A stretch of 64,000 nt of DNA from Stercorarius parasiticus. Lineage: Eukaryota > Chordata > Aves > Charadriiformes > Stercorariidae. The notes beneath the pieces are model-generated. The model was not told the origin of the DNA, did not search any database, and saw only the letters and a list, made by a program, of their open reading frames with translations. Shown in pieces: positions 1 through 11,769 of this stretch. The first letter of the stretch is position 1. The number at the start of each line of letters is the position of its first letter. The position numbers and the translations under genes were made by a program. The stretch spans positions 368 through 64,367 of the forward strand of contig VWZL01000196.1 of assembly GCA_013396915.1 (NCBI GenBank), given 5' to 3'.

Positions 1-260
1 TGGCGGCGGGGTAGGGCGCGCTCCGCTGATTGCGTAGGGCCGGTGCTCGCTGCCTGCCGGCGGGTTACGCTGTTTGCGCAGGGGCGTGTAGCTACCTGCC
101 TNCCTCCAGGCCCGAGGGGACCCCTTTCGAGGACGGTAAGTGGGGCTGTCGTGGTGTCTGGCTGTCTCGGGGTGGGCTGCTGCGGTTTGACACGGCCTCG
201 GGGTGTCACTGCCGCCGGCTCTGCAACAGGTGTGGGCCTGGAGACTCAGGGGGACGTGGG
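1..260. promoter_or_regulatory. UBE2A: GC/CpG-rich edge of the UBE2A 5' island
   Basis: The first ~260 bases are GC-rich with frequent CpG, then composition falls sharply to AT-rich intron after about 300. Exons 1-2 must lie just to the left, so this is probably the downstream shore of the UBE2A CpG-island promoter. No start site is visible. Confidence 0.5.
110..135 (+). CDS. UBE2A: UBE2A coding exon 3 (26-nt microexon)
   Basis: The exon follows a pyrimidine-rich acceptor ending in CAG (one ambiguous base at 102) and is followed by the strong donor GTAAGT. It starts with the last base of Gly42, then reads PEGTPFED and ends with the first base of Gly51. Its 26 nt (1 + 24 + 1) join in frame to 5504. 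Confidence 0.95.
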
Positions 261-3200
261 TGCGCACTCTCCTCATAACACGTCCGTATGCTGCGTCCGG
301 GGCTTACCTACGTTATTTTTATTATTTTTTTAAATCTTCCTCTAAGAAAGCGTAGATTTAAGATTGCTGTGTTGATTTACAGAAACATACAGATTAGCTT
401 GTAGGGGCTTGACTGTAATCGCTAAATATGACTATTTTAATCCTAGTTTAATGTACTGTTTTAAGGATCTCCAAGCTTTTCTGTTGAACCTTGGATCATG
501 TTTTTAGGGATGCTCATATTTGGAGAACTGTCAAAAACCTGGTATAGAACTGTTGTCATTTGTTTCGAGTTCTGTTTTTTCTGATGCTGGAAGTGCTTTG
601 CGAGTTAAGTCCCAACGTGAGTCAGCTGAAGTAGGAAATGGGCTGAATGTTTGAGGAAGTTCAGAAAAGATTTTTTTTTGTTTGTTTTTTTTTTTTTCTT
701 GGCATCTACTTCACTCTGCTATAGTCTGTATCATTCAGGGTTAAAGATTAAAAAGACTTTTTGACTTTAAAAGCTGACTGAATAGGTCCTTGTAACACAC
801 CTGGGTCCTAGTAGTTTCTGTCTGGCCTTATTGTCTTTTGTAGCTTTACCGAATACTTGGGCATCTTTGTGAAAACTTGTTAGACATGAAATACTGTCTA
901 ACTGAAATCACTGATGCATTTATTTTTTTTAAGATACTTTCAGTGCAGGCTATAATTAATCCTAGATCTCCATGACTCATGCCAAAAGCACAGGAAAAAT
1001 TCTTTAACTCCTCTGTTGTTCTTGGCTAACTCCTTTGTCTCTGTTTATCCTTGGAGGTAGCACCTGTGGGCATGCCTGTAGATTGCAGTTGTTTTGTTTT
1101 GTGGGTTTTTTTTCTGCAAAGATTTTGAAGATTTTAAGTATTTCAGGCCTAAGAAACCTGCAAAGATTCCAGTTACTTTTTCTAACCTATTTGATTAGTT
1201 AAGAAACTTGCTATAGTAGCTGCTTCAGAAGCCTAATGTTTAGAACTAGAGTATTCCATAAAATGGCATAATGGAACAGGTAGACTGAATGTATTCTGTT
1301 ATCTCATTTTGTAAACCTTAAAGAAGGACTCCCTTAAACTTCTGTGAGGGCTGCTGGAGCTGCTTAGGTTTTTGGTGCACTGCCACTAATAGAGTGATTC
1401 ACTGGTTCGAGCAGAAAGCTGTCTCCTTGCAGTGTGCTAAAATGCAGGTTGCTTCCATGTTCAGGCTCTTCCAGCTCAGTGTGGGGTTAACAGATGCTAT
1501 AAGGGCTTTTTTCCATATATTTCCTTTTAGTTGCAGAAGGTTGGAGACTGCTTTTGAGAGCCCTCACATATTGATTTTGTCTGTGCTTTACACTGTGGCA
1601 GCATTGTGTCTTTATCTCAGATACTTAGGACATGTTGCACTCACAGCAGTCTGAAGTTCAAACAGATGCTTGAGTCTGCTACCGCTGTCCTACTGCTTTG
1701 GTTGATATAATAATATAATCTTGGTGTGTGATGGATTGCTCTTTTCATAGCAAAATGTGAGTGTTTTCACAGTGTGCGCTCAGGAAAACAGATATGTCTT
1801 GTGTTGCAGGATATGCTTATCTCCTTTTCTCTGGGACATATCTTACATTGTGCTAGATAACAAAATACTAAGTGGTGCCTAGAGATATGGGTGTATTGGT
1901 GCCTCAGCTGCGCTTTTCCATTAAGCGAGTAGAGTAGCACAGTTCAGATAATGGAGGTGCAGTTCAGATGCACTTTAGTTTAATGTAGGTAAAATTAAGG
2001 GAATTTTTAACAGTATTGAGCTGTTAAGTTTAGGCTTGTTTTGTTTAGGCTTGTGAGTCAAAGGTACACTGGAGCTCTGTCATCTTCCTCATGAAGCCTT
2101 TGCAGGGCAGTGTTCTTCAGAAGTCTATTCTATCTTTGTCTTTAGGCTCTGTCACTTCCTGATGATACTGTAAGACTTCACATACCTTAGTTCTTGTGAA
2201 AGTAGTTTGTGAATTTTTTTATTTTTTTTTAACTGGAGGAGTAATAATTTCAACATGATGAGAATTAATGTTCTTTATCCTCGTTCAAGTGAGGCCCTTC
2301 TCCAGCCTGAGCTTATGAGGTTTCTTGGCTTTGAACTGAAAACCTTGAGTTCAAACACATTTGTTTACTTGCTGTGCAGCATAATGCAGCTAACAACCCT
2401 CCCTCCCCTCCACCCCCAGACTTTAGAGGGTGTTTTCACAACTCGGTGCGCAGGCTGACTCGGCCTAGGAGCAACTGCTAATTTAGATCAGCAGCATAGC
2501 TTCCATCTTCTGGTTTAAGAGGATTCCATTGCAGGTGTCTGCAGTAGGACCCCGGGGATATTTTTCCTGCCCTTCACCATATTTCTAAGAATCTATAAGT
2601 GTGTGGCATCTAAAGTGGTAGTGCTGTCACAGTGATGGAAATGCAGGCTCTCCCGGTCCTTCAGACCTGTTTCTCTGAAACTGGATGATGATATTGTGGT
2701 TAGTGCGCGATTCCTGGCTTGGAGAGAGTTGTAGCTGTTGTATAATCCTGCCTTGCTGTCATCGTGCAGGAGGCTTGAACAGAGGAAGCAAGGCATTTGC
2801 CGTCTGTATGGTTTGTTCCATGCTTACAGAATATGGATTCTGTATCTTCATGCGGGAGAGATCATCCCTGCTTTATGGACAGTGGAATAGAGGGGAGCTC
2901 CTGCAGCTGTGGAGCTCCTTGCAGCAAGAAGGGCCCGGCAGGGACATGGGTGCTGCTCTGGCAGGGGTTATTCAGGCCAGTGCACAGGTCATGGAGCAGC
3001 CTGCCTGTTAGCTGTGAGTCTCACATCCTGAGGTAGGAGAAACAGACCAACAAGGTAAGTAAGTATAAGAGAGAAAAGAGAATGTTCTCCTAAGATCAGT
3101 GATGATCCTAATATCAATAATGACAGTGAATACAATAATTTATGTTTTTAAATTGGTTGTCTAGGGCAAGTTGCAAGGAATACCAGTTGAAAGCTTTAAA

Positions 3201-6200
3201 ATCAGTGACAGAAGAGACTGGATGCTGAAGGCCTCGTCCCCAGCAGTGTGTGTTATGATACCTGTTTCACTTGTGTGGGCTTTTAGTGTGAGTGACCCTC
3301 CTTGGACTTCGGTTCATCAAATCTCTGGATTTGTCCTTTAATAAATCTCAACAATGAGGTGTTGGGTACTGTGGAGCTCTTTCTAAGAGCCATTGCCACT
3401 CTGGGTCTTGACTTGGAAATTTGAGTAGGTAGATACTCCAGCTGGAACTGTGTAACCTCTCACTCAGATTTGTGTTAAAAGTAATGCCATGGAACAGATA
3501 GCTTCCCTTTCTTTCAGTCGTTCTAAATGGATTCGAAGACCAAACTGCTCGTTACTGTTTTTTGTCCATCTTATCTGTCCCCTCTGCTCCCATTCAGTCA
3601 GTATTCAAGAATAGCATTAATTTTCTCAAGTGTGCTTGTTGAACTCTACTATTTGATGGCATGTGCTCAGTTTTCAGCCTACTTCTTGCTTAGTCACGCT
3701 TCCACAGAAGAAAGTGCCTGCTTTCCTACCTCATAAGGAGGCTACTGAGAACCAGAACTGGGGCAGGGAGAGCTGGGAATCTCTAAGACTTAGAATTTGA
3801 ATCTCTAAACAGTTGATTCTAAAGGGCCAATATTGTTTGGGATTGTCACTGTGTAGGGAGGGAAAGGTAGTCCTGAGCTGATGTTCACAGCTGGTAGAAG
3901 TTGTTACCAGCTTTCCAGTGCTGGCTTTCAAACTGATCTCAGATCTGGCTCTGTGCGTCTGGATTAGCTGGAGGAAACCTTGAAAGCCCCACTGCAGATT
4001 TCCGTTAATTTGAACAATCTTAACTATACTACTCTTGTTCCTTTTGTTTTACAGTAAGATAGCATTCTCTTGGCTCTGTGCGCCTCTGTTGTTAGGCTGC
4101 TAATAAAAACCACACACAAACTTATTTTTAGGATGTTGAGACTTCCCACTGCTGTATGGAAAGCTCTGAAGCATCTGTACTCTGTCATCATATACAAACT
4201 GGAACGTCAAAGCAATGACCTTCATTTCTTGTAACTCAATGTTATCGTTTATCTCCTTATAAAGGAAGGAGTCCCTGGGAAATACCGCAGGTCCGTGCTG
4301 ATCTGAAAAAAAGGAAAAGAGGTTGAAAAATCTGTTCTCTGGCTACCAGTTGTTGGCACATGTTTGCCAGCCAAATGAAGGAATACCATAATTATATTAG
4401 TGCTGGAAAACTCCATCACAATAGGAAGCAAGGATGAACTTCATACCTGAGCCCCTGAGTTTTAATTTGGGCACTGAGTGTTGGCAGGGAGAAAAACCTG
4501 TCTCTGAGATGTAAGAATGGCTTTCAAAACAGGTAATATGCATGCCCTGGTGGCTTGTTACAGTCTATTACTGTAAGGTGTGCTCCTTTTACAGGAGAGC
4601 TCTATATTTATATGAAGGTGCCTCAGGTATTTCTCTGGGCCTACCCAGGAACTTCACAAACTGCCTCCTGGATTGGTTGGTCTGAGGGGATAGCAGGGTA
4701 AAGAGAAGCTTGCGTGTTTTGGAGTATGTAGATTCCTTAGTTACTGATGTGAATCACTAGCAGTGCTTAGTCCCTTGGACCCGTATTTCTGCAGCTTAGT
4801 TGACAGACTACTTATTCTCAGATTGCCATAGCCTGAGGAGAAGGGCTAAAATAACTTCTGTTGGTGCAGGCTGTTGAACCAACTGGGTTGGGACTTAACT
4901 ACAGAGTTTTCTGTTTCTGCTTAATCAGTCTTTCTCAAAAGAAGACTAGTTTGTGTGAAGTAAGTGATCAGATTTTTATTTTAAAGTGTCTGATGCTGCT
5001 TTCCAGACTACTTTTCTACAATAAGACCCAATTACCTTACAGTTGTTGATAAAAATGCATTTCTTGAAATTTCAAGAGGAAATAAATAAGAAGGTCCATA
5101 TCATGGTAGCATATTCCAGTCTCTGGGACTTAATAAATCATGGCGTGCTATGCAGATGGTTATACACCCACTTGTGTTGTTTTCACAATGCACTGGGATT
5201 AGGCTTTGTGGAAGGGCAGATTTATTTCCTCACACAAACCTTTTGACTGGGGTGGTGGTTTTGGCAATAAAATTAATTCACAGGAGATACTCTCATACCA
5301 GTAGTGTCTAGGACTTCAGAGTTAACAGTTAACTCCAAAGAGAGTAGAAGAATCATTGTAGGACTGAGCAATCTGTATTCCATATCCAACATGCATGTAT
5401 GAGCACAATTGTATCGGTTTGTGCTTGTGGAGGGATGCAGCTTATTCATCCCTTGTGTAAATTCATTCTGAATAAAGGTTACTTGTCTCTCTTTCAACTC
5501 CAGGAACTTTCAAACTTACAATAGAATTCACAGAAGAATATCCGAATAAGCCACCTACTGTTAGATTTGTCTCTAAAATGTTTCATCCAAATGGTGAGTA
5601 CTTACACAATGCTGCTTTTCTTTTTTTTTCTTTTTTTTCAGTTATAGCACTGTAGGAAAAGGTCTATTTATTGTAAGTTTCCACTATCTAATAAGCTAGC
5701 AAAATTCCAGTGTGGTTCTATGTAGTTTTAGTAAGGATGAATATGTGAGCAGTGCTCAGGCTTGAAATGAAAGGGGCAATAAAAGCAGCCTCTTACCTTT
5801 CAGGTGTTACAGCACGGTATTGATGCGACGTTCTTCTCTTTCAACTGCCTGTTGTTAAACCTTGCAGAAGAATATTTTGTACTTAAATAGCAGCGCCTTG
5901 GACTTTTGTCTATGCTTATTGCATCCATAGCAAAATGACACTGCTGAATGCAGTTGTCTTTTATCGCTTTTCTTCCCAAAAATGCCTTTAAGAATGATAT
6001 ACCTTGAAACAGTGGTAGTTTCAACTATAGCCAGTGATAGTAAGATTGTTTAATTAGTCCCCTTCCTTGGTAATTAAAGGTTGGAGATGTATTCTTTGCC
6101 TCCAAACAAATACTGGCTTTGTGAAGAAACACCGGAAGCTTTCAAACGCAGCAAGTTAAGCATGTGTGGGTAAAGTGCACTGAGCGAAGGTTCTTGTAAA

Positions 6201-7272
6201 GCTGCCATGAGAAAGGTGACTAGATGCTGACTGTTGTGGATACTTTCTGGGGAAGCCTTATGTATAAACAGCTTTTTACTTGTGTTCTTTATCTGGTTCC
6301 CTTGTGGGTAGCTTAATTTTTTTTGCTTGAAAATCTCTTCCTGGTTTTCCATAGTGGTAGCTGCAATGTCACAGAGAAGTTGATGTTGAAGAATAAGCAG
6401 GGGTTGAGTTTAAATACTTCAGGCAGCTGTTGGTGATAGACTTCACCTCTTTCTACCTACAGGCTTGTTTGCTGGATTTAAGTCTGTCAGACACTACTGA
6501 CTTCTGTAGTGCTTGTCAATATGTAGGTTTTCAGGATCAGGCAATACTAGGAAAAAACTGAGCAGCTGTACAACTTCTGTTATAAGCCCCTCTTCTTCAA
6601 CCTTTTCTAGTCTATGCCGACGGTAGTATATGTCTGGATATTCTTCAGAATCGTTGGAGTCCTACTTATGATGTCTCCTCCATCTTAACATCCATACAGG
6701 TAAAAAGAACTCTGCATGACAAGGCAGAATGAAATCAGGATGCTTTGACAGAAACAGCTCAGGAAACACTTTTTAAAATTTTTTTTTTAATTTATTATTT
6801 TCTCCTGATAGTCAGTATAGCAGCTATACCTTGATTTTTGCTAAAGTATGGCTGCTTCCCAGATGTAAATTGACTAGACAGTGGCAGCAGGTGATCACTG
6901 CAGGGACCCATCCAGTCATTGCGCTCTTTGGGTGTTGCTGCTTGGCTGTCAATTAAACACTTGCACTGCTAAAAGTAAGACTGATAGTGAAAGCTTCCAA
7001 TAACTTAAAACTGGAATAATGCAATGTACTGTACCTGTGTTTAGATGAACTTCTGCACTCTTATTAGTATGGATAGTTGAAGGAATATGTTGGAAAACTG
7101 TGCATACTTTCAAGTGCCTAAGAATCTTTTTCTCTTTGCGCAGTCTCTATTGGATGAGCCAAATCCTAACAGTCCAGCAAACAGCCAGGCAGCTCAGCTA
7201 TACCAAGAGAATAAGCGGGAATATGAAAAACGGGTTTCTGCAATAGTAGAACAGAGCTGGCGTGACTGTTGA
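110..7272 (+). CDS. UBE2A: UBE2A (RAD6A) ubiquitin-conjugating enzyme E2 A, coding exons 3-6 (5' part outside window)
   Basis: E2 ubiquitin-conjugating enzyme of the RAD6 family. With RAD18 it monoubiquitinates PCNA in DNA-damage tolerance, and with RNF20/RNF40 it modifies histone H2B; it acts in nucleus and cytosol. Visible coding exons are 110-135, 5504-5593, 6611-6699 and 7144-7272. They join in frame (phases 2, 1, 1, 0) and encode residues 42-152 of the usual 152-residue protein. The HPN motif (residues 78-80) ends the second visible exon and the catalytic Cys88, in the context GSICLDIL, is in the third. The C-terminus reads EQSWRDC, which separates UBE2A from UBE2B (EQSWNDS, from memory). 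Exons 1 and 2, with the start codon, lie left of the window. Nothing is broken. The next gene, NKRF, converges on it. Identification is very secure. Confidence 0.97.
136..5503 (+). other. UBE2A: UBE2A intron 3 (5.4 kb)
   Basis: Long intron between the 26-nt microexon and exon 4. It is mostly AT-rich unique sequence with T-runs (around 670-700 and 2214-2231). Open frames inside are short and unlike known proteins. I saw no tRNA, snoRNA or transposon that I could support. Confidence 0.85.
5504..5593 (+). CDS. UBE2A: UBE2A coding exon 4
   Basis: Acceptor TTTCAACTCCAG, donor GTGAGT. It encodes residues 51-80, TFKLTIEF through KMFHPN, including the E2 HPN motif, and ends with the first base of Val81. 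Confidence 0.97.
5594..6610 (+). other. UBE2A: UBE2A intron 4
   Basis: Intron of 1.0 kb between the HPN exon and the catalytic-cysteine exon, with GT-AG ends and a T-rich run just after the donor (about 5618-5639). Nothing else is recognised. Confidence 0.85.
6611..6699 (+). CDS. UBE2A: UBE2A coding exon 5 with catalytic cysteine
   Basis: Acceptor CCTTTTCTAG, donor GTAAAA. It encodes [16 protein letters not shown] onwards to SSILTSIQ, residues 81-110. The TGT at the sixth complete codon is the thioester-forming Cys88. Confidence 0.97.
6700..7143 (+). other. UBE2A: UBE2A intron 5
   Basis: Intron of 444 nt with a GTAAAA donor and a TTTGCGCAG acceptor. It holds an A/T-rich run near 6772-6802. 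Nothing else is seen. Confidence 0.85.
7144..7272 (+). CDS. UBE2A: UBE2A terminal coding exon 6
   Basis: Acceptor TTTGCGCAG. It encodes [15 protein letters not shown] through EQSWRDC (42 residues, 111-152) and stops at TGA 7270-7272. Confidence 0.97.
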   Translation, partial: SLLDEPNPNSPANSQAAQLYQENKREYEKRVSAIVEQSWRDC

Positions 7273-8580
7273 CCCAGGATGATGCAAATGAACACTCTGT
7301 TGATGAGGAAAATAAACAAAGTGTCTGAGTCATCTTTTTCCTCCTAGCATTTACTTTGAAAGCAGAATAGCTGTTGTGCTGTTGCCACCCTCCCTTGCTG
7401 AAGCTTCTTCTCCTTGGACATCAGAAAGCACCCACTTTGAAGTCAAATGTTCTGTACTTGGGTTACTTGCAAAAGAGTTACTGATGCTGAATTCATTTTC
7501 TGTGGTCCCTCTCCAGTCTTAGGGCAGTATTGTGCATTTCTGTAGTGTACACTAAGCTTTTAATTGTAATTGTGTTATACACAGTGATGCTTATGTGTAG
7601 CTTGATAAAAGGGATGTTTATATACATACACATTTTTTAACTGATATTAACTAAAGTGCTGATCTGTCCAGGCTGGTCACTTACCTCTACTATTGGTTTA
7701 GACCCCACTGCATTTGTAAGTACTGAGTGAAGAAATAACCTTTTGTTTCCCTTTTGTATTGGTTTATCAACTCCTTACTCATGGGGTGAAAAAAAAAAAC
7801 CTCTTAAATTGATTCCAATTCAAATATTTAGTAAGACTGTGGAATACTACGTCTGCATTTCACATGCAAGATTTATGTACAGATACACATCAATCACTAC
7901 AGTTGTGGTACTTACTTTGATCTTTGCGTAGGGTGAGGAGCAACCCCCTTTGTCTTTGTATTTTATTTTAAATGACATGCCTACAGAGACTGCTTCACTA
8001 AGTTTCTATAGTCCTGTCACTGAGGCATTACTTGACAAAACCAGGTAGAGCTGTGGTACTCTGAGCAAAAGACCTTCCACATCAGGAAGAGGTGAAACCT
8101 GAAGCGTTGCAGAGGTAGAATTACTCTCATTCAGTGTCTTTCCTCCCCCCTTATGTTTAGCTAAGAAAGAGAAGTTCTTTAGGATCCAACTTCGCCTTGG
8201 GGAAAGTGTGAATAAAGTACAGGGTGGGCACTTGAGTCTCTGCAGTTCCTGCTCTTCATCAATTACCGTGTGGTTCGTGTGAGCTACTGCTGCATGCTTG
8301 AGTTAATTTCCCATCAGTTTTATGAAAGTATTTTTTCAACTCTGAAAAAAACATTTGTAAGTCCAGACTCACTTTTTTTGTAAGGCTAAGTTTCTACATT
8401 TGGATACAGTACCTTAAGCAGCAGTGTGGGATAAAACCTACAATTGTGTTGTCCACTGTTCCAGTGTCTTTTGTGTGCACATTGGTCTATTGAGAAGTTT
8501 AACTTTGCACAAGTAACCCATGTAAGAAACTGTACATTTTTCAGAAGTTGTAAATAAAGTGTAACCTTAGTGCTTATTGT
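7273..8580 (+). other. UBE2A: UBE2A 3' untranslated region (probable)
   Basis: T-rich non-coding sequence after the TGA, with AATAAA hexamers at about 7309, 8211-8216 and 8553-8558. The last fits the end of a long 3'UTR. No coding potential is seen. The extent is inferred from the signals only. Confidence 0.65.
8553..8558 (+). terminator. UBE2A: Candidate distal poly(A) signal of UBE2A
   Basis: AATAAA followed by a GT/T-rich stretch, about 1.28 kb after the stop codon. An alternative AATAAA lies at 8211-8216. Confidence 0.55.
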
Positions 8581-8599
8581 ATAAATAGGCAAGAGATGT

Positions 8600-11285
8600 A
8601 TAACTGTGGTTATTTTAACTGGGATGGGCTTAAGCTCCAGGTATGCTCTTGCAGCAGGCTTGTGAAATGCTTCCTAAGCCCCTGGGCTGTTGGTGTGCTT
8701 GTGTGAAGGCTGTGCCAGTTGTAGTGTGGGGACCATAAACAGCTCTTCCAGCCAGGAGGAGGCAGTGTGAGGGGCAAAGGAGGAGAGACAGGCCAGGATC
8801 AACTAGCAGAGAAATGGAGGAAAAAAAAAAACACCAAACATTTGCAGGAAGCTCAGCACAGTGTCATGTTTGAGTGAACTGTTGACAAAAAAAAGGAGCC
8901 TATGATAATGATTTATTTACAGCAACTTAATAGGCTCAGTAATGAATTGATGGAGGAATCATATTTGTTTTCCTCCAGTCTTCTGAGGGAGAGAACAGGA
9001 TTTAAAATGACTGACACATAACAAAAGCTGGTACTGCTGCTTAGCACTACAATTAAGATTGAAGCTGACAGGCTCTTTCAAAAATATAATGAGGCTTTAT
9101 ACCTGCTGTGGCAACAGCTCGTACCCCCCAACAAACCTTCTATCTTACATGGAACAGCCTTTTACCACTGAAGTCCTACCTGAGTTATACTTGCTAATTT
9201 TCCTGAGGACAAAGTGTCTTAACTGGGCCCTCATAAGGGCTAGATGCAGCAGTTTCTTGGGTGTGTATGGACCAGGCAGGACGGAGTGAGTCTGCATCCA
9301 GTAGTCCTGTTTTTCCTAAGCATTCCCTCTCCAAGACTTGCTCAAGTCAGAGCACTGTAGTTGTACCCACTGTTACAGAACAGTGCCAAAAAAACCCCAA
9401 CAAACCACCCAACCCTGACCCCCAGCACCTACGCTGATGGGGAGGACTGAAACCAACCAGGAGTCCTTTAACTGTTGCTCCTGCCCCAGCTGTCATGATT
9501 TCTGCAAGCTATTGCAAGCAGAACCCTATCTGAATGGGCCAAGTCATTCAAATGGCACAGAAACCCTTGCATCAGTCCCTCCATTTTTGTATTTCTCTTG
9601 CTAGCAACTTAAAAAAAAAACAAACGAAAAGGATGGTGTTGACTCTTAAGGCAGCCAGAAATGAGAGCTGCACTGAGGTGGCGGAAAAAAAACAAAAACA
9701 CCCACAAAAAGCCAAACCCTCACCTTTACACCACTGTTAGGTCAGGCCTTCACCCAGTAACTTCATTTGAGACCACGCACTGGCTGTCCAGCGAACTCAC
9801 AGCTACATAAACACACCAGGCCCGGGCCCGGCCAGGCCTCAGCTCAGACAGGTAACACCATCACCACACCTACCACCAGGTCCTGCATGGGCGCAATGAC
9901 AGGGGCTGTGTCACAGCTGCTACCCAGGACAGGAAAAGCAGGTCCCTGCAGACGGACAGCTACCCTGCTCAGCTGTTTTGTGTCCACCTCCCTCCCCCCA
10001 AAAAAGAGGCATTTTTTTTCATCCCAATTCTCTGCATCACAAAGTGCCGGGGGGGAACTGCAGCCCTGCTTGCAGGAATATCTGCCTAGAAAGTACCAGG
10101 CTTCTTCCACTCCTACATCACCATCTGCTAGAGCCCAGCGTTCTGGAGAGCAGAATTCAGAAGCAGAGAGAGGGAATAATGCACACAAAAAACCCCAACC
10201 AACCAACATACTTTCAGAATTAACTGCCAGATCATTTTTCTACCAAGACACCAGCAGCATGTTTGTATTCCAGAAGCCGAAGCCAGCAGGAGCTGTGCTG
10301 CAGCCATCCTGGCAGGGAGGAGGGAATGTTCGCGCTCTTACCTGCCAGGGCAGCCTCTTCCTTTTCACATCTTGGGGACAAAAATGCCTCTAACTGCACA
10401 TCACCAGGAAATTCTTGCTTCATCAGTAGAGGTCAGCCACCCTCTCCTCAGCCCTGAAAGTTTTTAAAAGGAAAACAGAACAGGAGCTGGGGGAAAAAAG
10501 CAGAGGATGATGTACAAAGATGGAGAGGCAAATACAGGCAGCAGAAAAACAAAAGCAATTGCTGAGACACAAGGCGACAGGAGAACAGTCAAAATATTTC
10601 ATTAGGACTGGCTTTGCGCTGAAGAATCATCAGCTGGCCTACTGGTGACAGAAAAAACCCAGCATCTCTCAGCACGTCTTGCTCTTGGCTCTTCCAAGGT
10701 CAATTCCTAACCTCTATGTTTCCCAAGTACAAAGCCAGCGTTCCTGCAAGGCTCACAAAGCACCATGTCCCTGCCCTTCGGCAAGGAGCCAGCGCTCTGG
10801 CATCCTGGAGAGAGGCCACACTCACACCACACCTCAGAGCAACACCACAACCTTTACTTGTGAATCGCCCTTGATATACACAAGCACAGGTACAGTCACG
10901 GAGCACAGAAATAATTAGTCACAGATTTGATTTTGCTCGAGATTAAAGAGCTTATATTCGAAGTAAAAAAATAAATTATATAACAGCCCCACAAGCTACA
11001 GGAGCATCTTTGCTGCGTGGGCTCTGCATTCACCTCCGGATTTCATGTCACACTTCACCGTGGTATTTGCACATGTCAAGGCAAAAACACACTTGAATTA
11101 TCTTAGTCCGATACGCTGACAATTAAGGTGCATTCAGTAACTCTCAGTATGGGAGACTCAAGGCAGAAATCTATGAATAAAAGCTACACACATAAATGGC
11201 GGACAAGAGCACTATATATATTTATCAAGAATAAACACAGTTTTCACACTTTTTTTTTTTTTTTACAAAGTGTGACAAATCCTGT
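8600..11285. other. Convergent UBE2A-NKRF intergenic region
   Basis: No gene is supported. It contains A/C-rich low-complexity blocks (about 9387-9420, 9680-9720 and 10186-10206) and chance open frames on both strands, including one of 208 codons at 9767-10393 that has no recognisable domain. A T-run lies at 11250-11264. Confidence 0.6.
11244..11275. repeat. Inverted repeat flanking a T-run
   Basis: Arms TCACACTTT (11244-11252) and AAAGTGTGA (11267-11275) are exact reverse complements around a T-run. The repeat lies just past the predicted NKRF poly(A) signal, in the convergent intergenic zone. Confidence 0.7.
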
Positions 11286-11296
11286 TTTTTTCCAGA

Positions 11297-11316
11297 AATA
11301 AAACTTTATTTTTATT
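11297..11316. terminator. NKRF: Poly(A) signals on both strands (NKRF 3' end; possible + strand signal)
   Basis: On the minus strand two AATAAA hexamers lie at 11305-11310 and 11311-11316, about 455 nt after the NKRF stop, and suit NKRF cleavage near 11290. On the plus strand AATAAA lies at 11297-11302. The NKRF assignment is an inference from position. Confidence 0.6.
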
Positions 11317-11398
11317 GTCATTAATACCAACTTTACATACAGGTTTACTCCCCCAGACTGCATTTCCTTTGCTTTTTATTATTTTACTTTTTTTGTAG

Positions 11399-11416
11399 AA
11401 AAAAAAAAAAAAAAAG
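11399..11416. repeat. Poly(A)/poly(T) run
   Basis: Uninterrupted run of about 18 A on the plus strand, followed after GGC by a T-run. It is a simple low-complexity tract inside the NKRF 3'UTR. Confidence 0.9.
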
Positions 11417-11769
11417 GCATTTTTTTTCCCCCTTTCTTGGTCAAGAATAATAAGGGAACTATGATTTTAAATTATGCCAAATTCCTTCTTGTTGGACATG
11501 GTGGTTTTTCCTATTATAAAACTATTAAAATATGAAGGAACAAGTAATATCAAAGACACATACAGTAACAGCACTACTGCTTTTGGGTTGTGCTAATATA
11601 CTTGAACAGAACTTAGTCGGTTCTAAATGTCTAACAACATTTTAGAAATTATATTAACGAAGTGAAAGACCTTAACGTTAATATAACCCACAACAAGAAA
11701 AATGCAGCATCTCTTTCTTCAATCGAATATCTAGGAAGCTCAGTCTCCGGTCAAATGGGACACCTGACC

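Larger units (their letters stand above)
11290..11769 (-). other. NKRF: NKRF 3' untranslated region (probable)
   Basis: AT-rich sequence after the NKRF stop codon, with a long A-run on the plus strand at 11399-11416, ending at the clustered minus-strand AATAAA hexamers. The boundary is inferred from those signals; a longer form is possible. Confidence 0.55.

Noticed and set aside
9767..10393. Plus-strand open frame of 208 codons between UBE2A and NKRF, with an overlapping minus-strand frame of 121 codons
   Set aside because: Low-complexity, Pro/Ser/Thr/Lys-rich translation crossing A/C-rich tracts, with no homology that I recognise. It is probably non-coding.
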